This document shows, in pieces, positions 39,675 through 51,849 of a stretch of 64,000 nt of DNA (within the stretch, counting starts at the first letter, position 1; the number at the start of each line of letters is the position of its first letter). The position numbers and the translations under genes were made by a program. Source of the stretch: Pohlia nutans (taxonomy: Eukaryota; Streptophyta; Bryopsida; Bryales; Mniaceae); NCBI GenBank assembly GCA_022496805.1, contig CM040100.1, positions 24,395,009 to 24,459,008 on the forward strand. Direction: 5' to 3'. The notes under the pieces are model-generated. The model saw only the letters and a program-made list of their open reading frames with translations. It made no database searches and was not told the DNA's origin.

Positions 39675-41306
39675 TATCTCCAGGAAGCAGTGTTAGCGCC
39701 TGAGCTGATCGAAGCAGCCAAGTGTGATTTGATCACGAAGGGCTCGATTGTGCGCATTTTGAAGTACGATTTGCACGCTAGTGTCTCCCATGAGTTGAAG
39801 AGGTAAAATCAATCCATCCACCGGTCGACATACTGTAACAGTTGTATAGGTCTAGAACGATTGAGTTTAGGATCGGAATCATTGGTCTTGCTTGAGAGTT
39901 CCATTGACTCTCCTGCTGTATGCTCTTCAAATCGGCAGGCAAAGATTTTTGGCTACTCGATTTGTTTTATTTCAAACACATGTAGTGGAACTAATTTGCA
40001 GTTCTTAAATGTTATGTGTCTGAGTTTTACTTATTATGTCTTCTTCTCTGCTTAGCCGCTCCTAAAATGGAATTTTCTGACACATAGGAAATCCGTTTAC
40101 TCGAGCGAAAGATAGGTACGGGCCATCAACTTGTAGAGCATGCTTGCAAAATATTCGATCTCATGATCGAATGTTTTGCCTCTGTTCTCTATGCCTTTAA
40201 AACCCTAAACTGACGACTTATACCTACACCATTGTCAGAACGTCTGTCTATTAGTACAAAATCATACGGTCACTTCTTGTTTTGCTTTGCAGAATTATCA
40301 GGATCCTCAATTTGGAGGTTATAGTGGCCGATTTTAGGCTTGTTGGGAATCCAAGCTGCATTAGCTGGGAAGAATGGAAGGAGGAGGACTGGGATGAGGA
40401 CACTTGGGAATGGCTGGACCCCGAGGAGCAGGAGTGGGTGGACCCCGACGAGCCCTGCGGCTTCTTACACATAACGGAGACAATTTCGACTGACGCCATA
40501 GCGGAGATCAATACCAACTGCAACGCTGAGCAGCTTCCCGCGATCGTTCTTCAGGTCTATTCCCTACCCTAGTTTGTCGCAATGGCTCAGACTCCTTTCA
40601 AAAATCGCACCAGTGGGAAGAAATGAGATTGGAATAAGTAGCTATTTCATTTCACGGTTTAGTTTGCCGATTGCCTTCGTCCCTACCGACAATGTACATC
40701 AATATAATATTTCACTGCTAGCAATGATAGGGTTGTCTCCTTGGAAGCTTCATTCCTTCTTCTCCGGCTCGTGCAGATTGTGGACATAAGTTCCACAGAT
40801 ACCCCGACGGAGGAGTACAAAATCATTCTCTCCGATGGTGTGCATCTACAACACGCAGTGTTGGCGGCTGGGCTCAACGACAAAATAAGGAACAATCTGG
40901 CTGTCAATGGCTCCATTGTATTTCTATACGAGTACAAGTTCGAAATTGTTGAGAACAGGAGGTAAGAACCTATTTCAGAGTTGTGCGAATTTTGCAATGA
41001 ACAGAAAATTCGCGACATGAGTGGGTTAGTTTGGCTGTTACATCAGATTTTTCCCAGCACACAGCCAAAGTAAACGAGCAGAGCCTCATTAATTTTCTGT
41101 TAGTCAAGTCCATGTTCTGAGGAATAGTGTGTTTTGCGTGTCCAATGCGTGTCCTGGACTTGTCGATGTGATGGAAAATAGGTTTGGTTTGCATCCACTG
41201 AAGTCCTCGGTCTCTGCATTTCAGGATTATCTCTGTACTCGACATGCAAGTTCTGGAGGTGAACGCTGAGATTGTTGGTAATCCGAAGGAACTTCCAACT
41301 GGTTAA
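39675..41306 (+). CDS. 3' part of a tandem RPA70N-domain protein
   Basis: Four plus-strand exons: C 39675-39802, D 40293-40554, E 40777-40961, F 41225-41306 (stop TAA). C finishes the first RPA70N-like fold (GSIVRILKYDL, then IIRILNLEVIVADFRLVGNP). D then has a very acidic Trp-rich linker (SWEEWKEEDWDEDTWEWLD, PEEQEWVDPDEP). E and F form a second complete fold (IVLQ/IVDIS...YKIILSDGVHLQHAVLAAGL, GSIVFLYEYKF, RR/IISVLDMQVLEVNAEIVGNP). RPA70N binds acidic peptides of checkpoint and repair proteins. No DNA-binding OB folds or zinc ribbon of full RPA1 follow, so this is not RPA1 itself. With the displaced 5' exons the protein would have 308 aa (or 285). As present here the gene lacks its start. 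Confidence 0.85.
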
Positions 41307-43039
41307 TTACCTTTTTGCACCTGCGCTGCGCCTCCTTTAGGACCGATGGAGCACCTTGTCAGAAGACTCTGTAAAAAGGGAGAGCCACATGCTACCACTG
41401 CAGCCATGGCCATTTCATTTGTTGAATTAGCGTTTATTGTCTCTTCTTTAGCATTAACTGTTCAATACATGATGCACTCCACACATGTACTGCTGCTTAT
41501 GAATGAACCCTAGTTTGAACCTCGCTGATGTTGCAGATTATTGCAAGATGCGGGGCTATAGAATTGGAACATACTCACCTCCTGCCGGGATCAGGAAAAT
41601 GCTCAGAAAGAGAATTCACAAGTGGTGGGTACAAATTCATGTAAAGCTCCAGTAGTTTCAGTGCAGCAATTCAACTCGGCAGATTACGAATTTTTTGTGT
41701 CCTCCGTAAGAATCATAGCAAGTGTGAAACTGGCAGCGGACAAGGAATACCGGTACACTGTTAGGGGTGCCACGAAAAATCGTTCTCCTAATAACCAATG
41801 AGTGATAGTTTACACTTACAATGAAGAGTTCGCAAGAATCAGAGATGTCAACACAGTTGACACTGGAAGAAACTAACTCCTAAACATCTGTAATATCTTG
41901 TTGGGCTTATTGGCCAAGAATATGCTATGTACATGAAAAATTAGTTCAAGGATTCCACTGTCTCAAGCTACGCTGTGTCGCCGTCTTCACGATTTGTAAG
42001 GAGATGTTGAACACTTGAGACGAAAGACAGAATGCCACAAGTCTCCGTCTCCTTACTATAATTGGAGAGGCTAAAAAATCATAATGTTTGAATTTTCAAA
42101 ATAAATTGAATCGAAGAAATTAATTGAATTGTCGATAAAAATTGAATTGAATTGCAGCCAACGTCCTTATTGTCTTGAATCTTGTTGATGCTCGAAATCC
42201 CCATAACTAGTGTAGCAATTCGTGATCCCAGGCAGGTGCATTATCACCCCATAACCACAATCACTTGATGCCTTCACAGCAAATGAAATTCGACCTCACA
42301 GTCTCTACCTCAGTACTGTACACCAACATCCTTTACCCTGTCACAAACAAAAGGAACACCTTGCTCAGAAACAGCATGAAATACACTGCTAGTAAGGTAA
42401 CTAACTAGATCTAAAAGAGACAACATCCTTAACGTGACACCTACATTTAGCACTAAAAAGAACGTCCATATTCTCTAAAACCAACAATAATTTTCAAAAG
42501 TAACCCAATGGAAATTAAAGAATTTTTGGAGACACCCAATGGCAATTAAAACATTTGGTGCTTCAAGGGTGTCTGATCAATATGTGTCTCAAGATGGATT
42601 AGTAAAGACTCTAATACCTTGGGAGGGTTTTGAAATAGAATGTACATTTGGATTTGCAAGGTCGCAAGTTGCAACTAGTCTAATGAGATATATATTCACT
42701 TTGTTTCTCATGCAACTTTCAAAATTGCATGAACTCATTATCAACTTCCAACCTCCACATCTTTTATTCTACACATTCAATGTTTGGATTGATTAAAGTT
42801 TTGATTTCGTTGAGTTCAATTAGTCGCAATGTACTCCATTGATGATTAAATACACTTACATGAAAACTAGGGAAAAACACAACATGGAAACTAAAGTTGG
42901 AATTAAAGGATATATCTCTAATATGTCCAATAAACTTCATAAAACTTCATAGAGAGGATTGGAGTAAGCTCTACCTCAAATCCACTGAATTGGTTTGTTG
43001 AGCGTCGTCGATGTGGAGAGAAACAAATAGTGAAGGAAG
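41307..43039. other. Downstream of the RPA70N gene, no further gene called
   Basis: Probably 3' UTR, then spacer. A splice-like acceptor (TGATGTTGCAG/ATTATTG) near 41537 is followed by 34 open codons, which may be a 3' UTR exon or chance. The segment 42380-43000 is AT-rich with no recognised repeat. Confidence 0.4.
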
Positions 43040-46000
43040 TCACATTCTCTCCTTTCCGAGGGGTGAAGAACTGTGCACGAAGGATTGCTGGCGGGGTGTG
43101 AGCGAGGGTGTGAGAGGCGCCATTCGGGCGCTCAAGCTGCGCTGCACTTGGGAGAGATGCGTCTTCACGGTGTCAATGAGGCGCTCCTTGGAGTAGCCTG
43201 TCTGCTGCTGGCCGTTGCCAGAGGTGTCCACCGGAGCCGGATACTCCGCTGCTTGTGCTTCGATGGTGGTCAGGCTCTGCGCCACCGCATCCGCACGCTG
43301 CTGCAAGCTCAAAATCTCCGATGGCGTCATCTTCTTGTTGAACAGAGGGTTGTCGGTCACCATCTCACTGTGTTTCTCCGCTGATGTCAAGCCCTGCCCA
43401 ACCCATGCATCCTCACTCATCACAAATCCATGGCAAGGTTCTTTACTCGTCACTTTTGCATGTGACGCTATTGATTGTTAATGATAATAACATACATCGA
43501 GGCTGTGACATTAAAGAGAGGTTGAGTGTAGTTTTGTTGTTATTTTGTTGAAATAGGAACAGGACTGGAGATGTAGTGTACCATTTGTTTCGCGAAGTGG
43601 CCAACTTTTCCAGTGAGTGCAGTGTATCGCTTGTTGAGTCTGCCGGGAGAGATTTTGGGGATGGACGACCCCGCTTTCAGAGTCACCATCACGTCCCCCT
43701 GGCTTGCGGACCTCCTGTCGATTTGAAACAGCTGCTCTTCAATCTTCCGCACCTCCAATGCCAGACCTAGCACTTGAATATCCTCTCTTGTTTTATTGAA
43801 CTCCCTCCTGCAACACCAGTGGTCATAACACCATGTCAGACGCTTATACACATCATTTTTGTTACTCAGAGCATCAGATAATTGAGAGCCAATTCCATAC
43901 CCAGTCCTATTTTTTAGGCTATCAAAAGCTAAATTGTATCAGAATTTTCTCCTTGGTGACAGTTCCTTGCAAAATTTGGGTATAAAAATCAATGATCGTA
44001 GTCAGATTTTCAATGGAGCCGGATAACTTTTTGCATCTCTATAAATGTCTACATATGTCTTGACATTTCTTTGATGCATTTTGTGTTTGTCGCTAGATTA
44101 ATGGAACATATTGAGGATGTTGTTGAACTTTGAATACCAGTTCAACGAGCATTCGAGGAGAAGACCAAAATCATTCAACGTTGCTTATCTAGCCCAATGT
44201 CTAGTGATTTTTGTATTAGAACTTCAACTATTAACCAATTTCGTTCATGTATTGCTTACTTGCTTCTTACTAATACAATTGTTGTCATCCAAATGCTCTC
44301 TTTGGAAATTTTAGATTGCCATAGTATGACACGAATCTAACCAATGTAGCCAGCTAATTTAACCCAAAAAAATCTCAAAGTTGCCACAACAACACTGATG
44401 TTTAAAGATATTGTAGCTATGTGGGCATTATCTCAAAAACCAAAAAAAAAGCCCTGGTTGTCAAAACGCCACTTCTTCACAACCAGTTTACGACTCCGAG
44501 TCGACATCAGCTACTCAACGCAATTCGGACAATGCGATTTGACAGTTTGAAGGATGAATGCTCTCACCTTCTGCTCTTTACCCTGTCAAAGAGGGGAGTC
44601 GCAAACAGGGGCGGCGACTTAGGGTTGTTCTTCGGCGACTTCGGAGCTACATTTGCCTGCTCCGATGACGCGCTTGTTGTTGCAACGAGCGTGTTCTTCT
44701 CAGCAGTCTGGAGGACGCCTGGACTGGAGAAGCTCAAGACTGGTGGATCTTTTTTGGGAGCCTGCATCAAGCACCGCATAACATTCAGTAGTGAACAGAG
44801 TTTCTGCCCGAAACGACTCATCAGCATGGCGGATAGAGCTTAGGATGCATGATTGATTAGTACCTGGAGTAGTTCCGTGGCGGAAGTAGTATTCTCCCCT
44901 GCCATCGTCATCGTCTCCGGGGGCGAGTCCAGGAAATACTCCTTGAGCGTCTTCCTCCTTTCCCTTTTCCTTTCGCTTCTTGTCCTCATCAGCTCGCCCT
45001 CTTCTACTATCTCCTCTAACTCCGAGTCTGTTGTTTCCATTGGGAAAAATCCGACATCGACGTCCTGTTGCCGCTTCGAATTCACTTCTGGCTCGCCGAC
45101 GTCCACGGATGTCATGCCCTCCTCGGATACCTCGGGCGCCCCGGAGTTTGTACCTAAAATGGAGAAACGATATCAGAATACAAGTCTTTTCATTTTTTGA
45201 AGCTACATTAATCCTAAAGAATTTCTATAACAATTATGGTTTCTTATGAAGTTTCTATCTTATTATGAAGAGACGGTGTTATGGCAGACCTGAGGTGGAT
45301 GGCTCTTCGGTATGAACACGCGGTTGCTCTAGGGTCTCTTGATCCATAGGTGAGTTGAGAGCTACCGTGGTTGTTTGGAATTCCTTGAATAGAGTGATCT
45401 TGGTGTCGTTCAGCTCCTCTATGGAGATAGCGTTCCGCAGCATAGAGAGCTTTTTGCCGGAGTTCGAAACCGCTGTGGCTTGGTCCATGAGTTCCTCCAG
45501 ACCACTGTCGTAATTTTCATCTGATTCCGCCATTTGTTTTCGAACCTCCGCGATCTTATCAGCCAGTTTCTCTACCTCTTTGCAGGCGGTGCTTATTGCG
45601 TTCTTGATGTCCACTTCTTGAGCTCCGACGACGGCAATCGTGTATAGTTTGTCAGGAACCTGCAACGACTGAGTGAAAACGCACTATAAGTAAACGCGTC
45701 GCTTATCGCATGTGATCAAAAGCACTCACCAACTCTGTCCTATGTGACCTAAAGTACTCACTAACTCAAGAATGGCTCAAAATAGCAATGAGAAGCGACT
45801 AGTTTCCTTCCAGTGACGGAAGTGAGGATTGAGGCTCAAAGATTCATTTCCGAATTCAAATTTCTATAGACTTTTCATATTTGTTTACCGCTGGGAGAGA
45901 AGCCTCAGGGGTTCTAGTCGGGGTGGAGCGTTTCTCGTTATCAATTTGAATTCGCACTTGGCATAATTTGGCTTCCACAACAGCCAACATCTGGTCCTTC

Positions 46001-48653
46001 AGCTTGAGCTCCTCTTCGGTATCCTCTGCAATTTTTAACAGGTTCTTCCGGTGCTCAGCTTCAACCTCCTCTTGTTTTCTCCTGCAAATAAACGCAGAGA
46101 GTTTTCAATACGATTATTCCAGGATTGTCAACATCATGATCTCTTATTGCTCAAAGAAAATTCTTTCGATTAGTGAGACGTACTTGGCATCATTCAGCTC
46201 TTTCTGCAGGATAATCAAAACTCTCTGTTGCGCATCACGATGGCTGAGCTGGTCCAGATCCATGGCATCAGCAAGAGCTTCTTCGTTCTGCTGCAACATC
46301 GTTTTCAACAAGGCACGGAGCTCCTTGTCCTTCACTTCGATTGCTCTCTCTGCTCGACTCTTGTCCTCCACGGCCATGGCCAGCTTGCTTTTCAGCTCCT
46401 CAATGTCCGATTTCATTTTGCTGAATTCGGACTCCATGCTCAGCAACTGCCGACGGAAGCTCTCCAGCCTCTCGTCTTTCATTCGCATCTGTCTTTCAAA
46501 CGCGTCCACCTCGCGGCCGTGCCGCTTCTCCAGGACTTGCCCATGGTGAGCCTTGACGACCTCCAGCCACTCCTTGAGCCAATCCTTCAGCGCCACAGGG
46601 GTCATAGGAACCTCTGAAAGGGACACACACATACGGGAAAATTAGTAAACATAACATTCAGTAGCTAATGCTACCTTTTCCTTGCCCTATCGATAAAAGC
46701 ATGTAAAAGGCTTCAATGATCAATGCACTTTGCGGCACCGATTTTTGTTGTGTTCTCACCTTGGATTTCCGAACCGAAGCCGTCAAGCTGCATCACGTCC
46801 ACTTCAGGCACAACGGACTCGAGAAGCGTCACCAGGTCATGACAGTTCACAGATTCTCGTGCTTTCTTCCCTGATGCGCTTCGATCTTCGTGCTTCGGTT
46901 TTCGCTTCTGCGAATTCTGCGCACTATGAACCAAGATTCTTGCTTCCAGCAAAGTCACCTTCTCTTCATAATCCTTCAGTTCCCTTTGGAGCGACTCTAG
47001 CTTGGCCATGTACATAGACCGGAGGCCGTGAACCTCCTCATTATGACATCTCTGAATTTCAGACAGCTTGTCTAATTCCACTTTGCTGCCCAAGCTTCGC
47101 CTTGAGCGTGGATCTCTTCCTGCAGGGACCATATTGCGTGCACGCTCCTCCGCCAGCCTCTTCCACCGATCCTTCTCAGTCTCTGCAGCTTTCCGTTTGG
47201 ATTTTGCCTGCGCAAGTTGCTGTAAAAGCTCCTCCTCTTTGCTGGACCTCTTCATTAGCACAGAAATCACCTCCTCTTTCTCATTCACGTCCTTCTGGAG
47301 GGTCTTTAGGTTGTCCAAAAGCTCCTCAATTATAGCATTCTGGTTCATCTTCGCTACAGATATGGATTCCATCTTGTTCTCCGTCTCGTGGTACTTCCTT
47401 CTGACATCGGCGAGCGCTTCCTGGAGCTCACCATTTTTCGCCACCTGGTTCTCCAGCTTTGCAGCCAACTGGGTCCGCTCATGCTGATCGGCCTGTGTAT
47501 GCATTACAATTTGTTATTACATTTATTAGATCATAATGCCAATAACAGAATGTCTTACAGTGCAAATACCACATTTCCATAGCCGAAGTTTATGTTGCCC
47601 TAGCCAAGCACCCTGACAAAATCCAGTTTGCCAAATGCAAGTACTTATCCATTTTGCCAAAGCCAAAGACCTCGTTGCCTATACCAAGAACTATATTGCA
47701 AAGTCAAAGATCACATTGCCGAAGCCAAAAATCACATTGTCAAAGCCAAAAACCACATTGTTAAAACCAAAGACCACGTTGCCATTGGCTTATCATTAAT
47801 TCTATGACATTATGGTCATTGGTTGTGGCACTGTGATCTTTGGTCATGAGAATGTGGCCTTTTGTTATGACAATTATGTGGTTTTTGACATTATGATCAA
47901 GTAAATGTAACAAATTGTATTCCATACCTGTGCTTCCTCCATCGCCGAAGCCATGAGAAATTCCTTCTCACAAAGCTGGCCTTCCAGCTTCTCAAGTTCC
48001 TTTGCTTTTGCTTTACAATCCTCACATTCTTGTGAATTCCGGTTACCACGCAATCCCACAATCTCATCTCGAAGAAGCTCCACCTCGCGCTTCAGCTTCT
48101 TCTTCTCGTTTCGCCAGGTCTGCTCATACGAGGAGAACACCCCGGCCACTCGTTCATTAGCCTTGGCATCCTCCATCCGGGATCTCTCCGCGCTTACGAT
48201 TTGTGCTTCAGCAACAGAGAGCTTCTGTAAAAGGGTTCGTCTCTCAGCTTCCCACGCTTCAGCGTCATTCTGGGTTGCTTTCACCTTCTGCTCTAGATCT
48301 TGTGCAGTGCCAGCCAGAGCTTGCAACCGGTCCATGGCACTCTTCAACATGACTTGCAGGCCCAGTCTTTGCAGCTTGGGGCTCAGATGCGCCTCAGGTA
48401 CTGTGACTTTGGTTTCCCGGATCAACGCACCGAGTGCTGCAAATGCCAGGGCCACTCCGAAATACTCTCCGAGTAGGGGCGAGTGCTCACCATTCGCATC
48501 GGATAGAAACTTCACCATGTAGTTGTTGGGATGGGGCGTCAGGGCGAACAGCGAGGCCGCTATGTCCGAATGATCATCGAACGGTTGTGATGAAGTACTT
48601 GGCATCGGATCCTCCATAGCTCCAGCGGAGGAGGATTCTTCATCTACGTCCAT
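43040..48653 (-). CDS. Large coiled-coil protein, unknown family
   Basis: Nine minus-strand exons: 47928-48653, 46760-47492, 46184-46613, 45889-46081, 45290-45659, 44864-45153, 44568-44761, 43582-43807, 43040-43393. They total 3516 bp (1171 aa) with all phases closing. Residues 1-85 are a non-coiled head (FALTPHPNNYMVKFLSDANG, then EYFGVALAFAALGALIRE). About 95-640 is heptad-rich coiled coil, broken by a basic Arg/Ser/Lys-rich patch (KRKPKHEDRSASGKKARES) that could be a nuclear localisation signal. The tail has an acidic stretch followed by RSERKRERRKTLK, a Pro/Ser-rich linker and a small folded-looking C-terminal region. Cytoskeletal or nuclear scaffold roles are possible, but I cannot name it. 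An in-frame TGA two codons upstream of ATG 48653 blocks simple extension. Upstream exons at 49213-49662 may replace this start. Confidence 0.85.
47570..47785. repeat. Intronic 21-bp minisatellite
   Basis: About nine to ten degenerate copies of TTGCCAAAGCCAAAGACCAC(A) in the first intron of the coiled-coil gene. The unit is a multiple of three but lies between the donor at 47927 and the acceptor at 47493, so it is noncoding. Confidence 0.85.
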
Positions 48654-48784
48654 CGCTCAAAACACACTTCAAAAGTCGAGTGATTCTGACCTTTGAAGAA
48701 TGACTTGAATGACCTGCACAGTGATGAAGACAGAGGCAATGACATAGAGATTTCTGGGAGCTAATAGCCTACTCCAAGATTGGC

Positions 48785-49080
48785 TCTAGGCAGTACAATT
48801 ACAACCCGTAATGTATTTTCTTGTGAACACAATTTCTGTAGTGTATTCCAAATCTTTGTAGAGAACTCTTCCTCATCTTTTTTTATTCTCAAACCTTCAT
48901 AATGTACTTCTCAAAATAAGACTCTGCTAATGGGTGGCATGTGTCGTAGGTTAAGCTAGATAGAGTACTCCATGGACTCGCCACGTCACGTAGTGAGTGC
49001 ATGCTACCACTTCGTCCCTTCACAACTCGGAGATAGCATGCGCCCACTACACGAGCCCATGGAATACTCTATCTAGTACA
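48785..49080 (-). repeat. Dispersed repeat family D, copy 2
   Basis: The reverse complement matches 25930-26175 along most of its length, with about 50 bp more at the outer end. It carries inverted pieces of its own: GATAGAGTACTCCATGG at 48960 and CCATGGAATACTCTATC at 49060, so the outer 115 bp is a hairpin-like unit. It lies just upstream of the coiled-coil ATG, in the same orientation relative to that gene as copy 1 is to the gene at 26332. Confidence 0.75.
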
Positions 49081-49212
49081 ATGACAATCTTCAGAAAATG
49101 CTCAAAATTCGACGACTTCTTCTTCCTTTCTGAAAACGCGGATGCAGAAGTGATTGACAACATCTTCTGAATGAGAGAATGCACATGAAGGCTAACAAAA
49201 GCGAATACTTAC

Positions 49213-49662
49213 AAAAGCTCATTGACTGCTGGCGGTGGTTAACAGGTCTCTCGCATGCAAGTAAAGTTCTACACGATCCAATCCACAATACAATCGTTGA
49301 AAAATACCGATTCTCGTTCAAGATAAAAGAGGACCCAGAAAGGAGGAAAGAGACGTACCTCCACAGGGAAGTTGCACGCCCACCTCACAAACTCCGCAGC
49401 GTTACTAGTGACCTGCAAGTATTCGATACAAACTGTTCGAACACCCTCCTGGCCAGCCGGGTGATTCTTGGCCTGAATCCGGTGGTTGACCCATGCGAAC
49501 TAGAAATCTCTCCATCCATGACCTTCGAACTAAAGTGCCAATGGAGGATTTGAATGCAACGAGGCGTCAAAATCTTCCCAAAACTGTCTCACAACGACTG
49601 TCGAGGCTCAAGGGAAATAAACCGTCCTCTCTCACTCGTATAGCTTCGTCTGCTTCAGCCAT
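49213..49662 (-). CDS. Possible 5' exons of the coiled-coil gene (partial)
   Basis: Three minus-strand exons that keep one frame through good splice sites: 49636-49662 (MAEADEAIR, donor GTGAGAG), 49359-49499 (acceptor TTTCTAG; FAWVNHRIQAKNHPAGQEG and 28 more codons, ending NFPVE, donor GTACGTC) and 49213-49249 (RPVNHRQQSMSF, donor GTAAGTAT, leaving phase 1). The last could join the coiled-coil exon through the AG just before CGATGGACG (giving Ser-Met-Asp), which would add about 69 residues to that protein. Alternatively it is a separate broken gene. The family is not recognised. The dispersed repeat D would then lie in the joining intron. Confidence 0.4.
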
Positions 49663-50365
49663 GCTGATCACGAATCCTTCGCTTGTGATTGCAACGCCAT
49701 TGATCAACCAAGCTTGCAGAAACGAAAAGGGACGAAAAAATGATATGATCCGACGACGTCAATGCAGCGAACGACTGGCGTGCGGAACCAACCACCTCAG
49801 ACAGGCAGCTGATTCGAAGGTTTGAACAAGGGAGTTTGAACACGGAAGATTCCTACAAGTGCCAAAACAGGAACCGGCAGGAGCATTCCCCGCCCGAATA
49901 AAGAATTCATACTATCTTCCAGCAAGACGACGATGTGGAGGGTAGTGATTTAGCACTTCTGTGGGCACCGGGAGACCATCCTTGATGATGGGGCACCTAC
50001 AGTGTTCAGGAAAGACGGGCGCGAAACATGGCCCTTCCCCTCTCCCCCGCCTATTAAAAGCAACACTTTTGGGACCGAATTGGACCAATTGGTCAGCGTA
50101 TATTTTCAATTTTTACGCTCATGTGGCGAGGTGAGCATCTCCAGGAGAACTTTGCAAAACGGAGGGACTCTGACTACACCGAAATCACCATATACTGTGG
50201 GTGGGTGAATGGCGTGGCAACATTCATCCATTTGGACAAATTATCATCCATATTAACAAATTTGCATCCAATTTGAACATGTCTTCATCCAATTTGAATG
50301 AATTTTACCATAGTATTTTGAAAAAATAATTATTAGTAAAGCCTCTCATAAATACCACAGGCCAA
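49663..50365. other. Upstream region of the coiled-coil gene
   Basis: Likely promoter and spacer. A short run of related words (CATCCATTTGGACAAAT..., CATCCATATTAACAAAT..., CATCCAATTTGAACATG) repeats at 50224-50300. No gene was called. Confidence 0.4.
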
Positions 50366-50519
50366 CATAGCATTCAGTAGTCATTACCTTCAATCTGCTC
50401 ATCACCTTGAGCCTCCACATGTTCACTTAGCTACTGATGAAGTACTGTTGGGTGTGGAATATTCCATATCATCTACTGTAGAACCAAGGCAGGGACAGTG
50501 CATGCTATTGAATGTTATG
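50366..50519. mobile_element. Small MITE, CATAACATT family
   Basis: 154 bp with ends CATAGCATTCAGTAGTCA and (reverse complement) CATAACATTCAATAGCA. It shares the internal block CTACTGATGAAGTACTGTTG / GGTGTGG with 18228-18398. Confidence 0.65.
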
Positions 50520-50942
50520 ATGATTTCAACGAAATATAAAGTCATTTTTAGTGGTACTTCCCCTACAGCAAATAACTATTTCACCTTGTATTTAGCAGAT
50601 GATTCAATCACGCGCCGCCATCATGCCACATGGGCCAAGATGTATTAGTCCACTTCACTTTCAGTGGTGAGTGAGGACTCTGAACAGTGAGGAGATTTTC
50701 AGAGCCCTTCAAAATTAACACTGTGATCACGCCATCCCCCATTCTCTGGCAGGCAACTCATGGAGCAATCCATGAAGGTTTTTTTCAGGTGCTGGAATTG
50801 ATGGATTCCTGTGTTACCAAAACAAGAGAACATATATGGAAAGGCAATCCATGAAGACAGGATATAAGTTATCTCACTGTTGGTCATAAATCATATCATA
50901 ATCCCTTGCAACAGTAGTAACTATTTGTTTGAATTTCATACA

Positions 50943-51195
50943 TTAACCCCTAAACGTCCTCACCCCTCTGACCCTCTCCAAAGATGCATCATCAAATGCA
51001 ATCCAAAGGGATATTTTGCACTTGATGTATGAATAAAAGTTGTCCATTATGATTTTTAGATTCTATCCATACGGTTGAATTTGCAATTGCTATACCAATA
51101 TTTTTGTATAAAATTTGAAATTCAAAATTCAAAATTCAAAATTGAAACTTGAAATTGAAAATTCTTTTGTAATTTGATCACGAATAATATATTGG
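50943..51195. mobile_element. Truncated piggyBac-like MITE
   Basis: Starts TTAACCCCTAAACGTCCTC and contains the CCATACGGTTGAATTTGCA...AAATTCAAAATTCAAAATTC block seen at 12040-12115, but no matching right end is visible. About 250 bp remain. Confidence 0.5.
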
Positions 51196-51436
51196 CAATT
51201 CGTACACCTTTTGTTACCACAAGTGGTATAAAAGAGTTATGAGAGTATGCAGGCCAAGGTTTGTGAGCTGATCAAGCTCTCATGCAACGGCCACACAATC
51301 TTGAAGAAATATTCTCTTATAGAACTTTTTATATTAGAAATTTTATGAAATGACATTATGTTTTCCCATGTAAACCCTCCTGGGATCCCTGTTGAGAAGA
51401 CATACATAAACCAATACTATGTGTGACAATGATATA

Positions 51437-51669
51437 TTAACCCTTAAAGGTCTAGGGAGCCTTTTCCGACCAGTATTCTACAACAATATTTCATTATATT
51501 TGGCATGGTTCCACACCTCCAATGGGTTTAAGATCAAAAGTGACGTTAAAATTCATGTTGACATGGATTTAATGAGCTATTGAGGTCTCAATATGAAACT
51601 TTCTGTTTACAACAAATGTTAAATATACCCTAACGTATCTACTATCCCCATGAGCCCTTTAAAGGTTAA
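51437..51669. mobile_element. piggyBac-like MITE (TTAA ends)
   Basis: 233 bp between TTAA at 51437-51440 and 51666-51669. The ends are TTAACCCTTAAAGGTCTAGG and (reverse complement) TTAACCTTTAAAGGGCTC. Confidence 0.65.
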
Positions 51670-51849
51670 GGGCCTCAACTGATCGTGACATTGGTACATA
51701 GTGTCGGTTTTGGGTTTGGTTTTGGGTTTTGGGTTTTGTTAAAAGAATACATGCTTGAAGTTGTGGATCTAGTCGTATCCTTCATTTTCAGAAACCAAAA
51801 TGAAACCCACATGAACATACTATTCTTTAGCTATTACAAAATCAACATA

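Noticed and set aside
45968..46549. Long plus-strand frames over 45968-48522 (up to 193 codons, Ser-rich)
   Set aside because: They are the antisense of coiled-coil exons. The Ser/Leu-rich composition comes from complementing Glu/Lys/Leu heptads.
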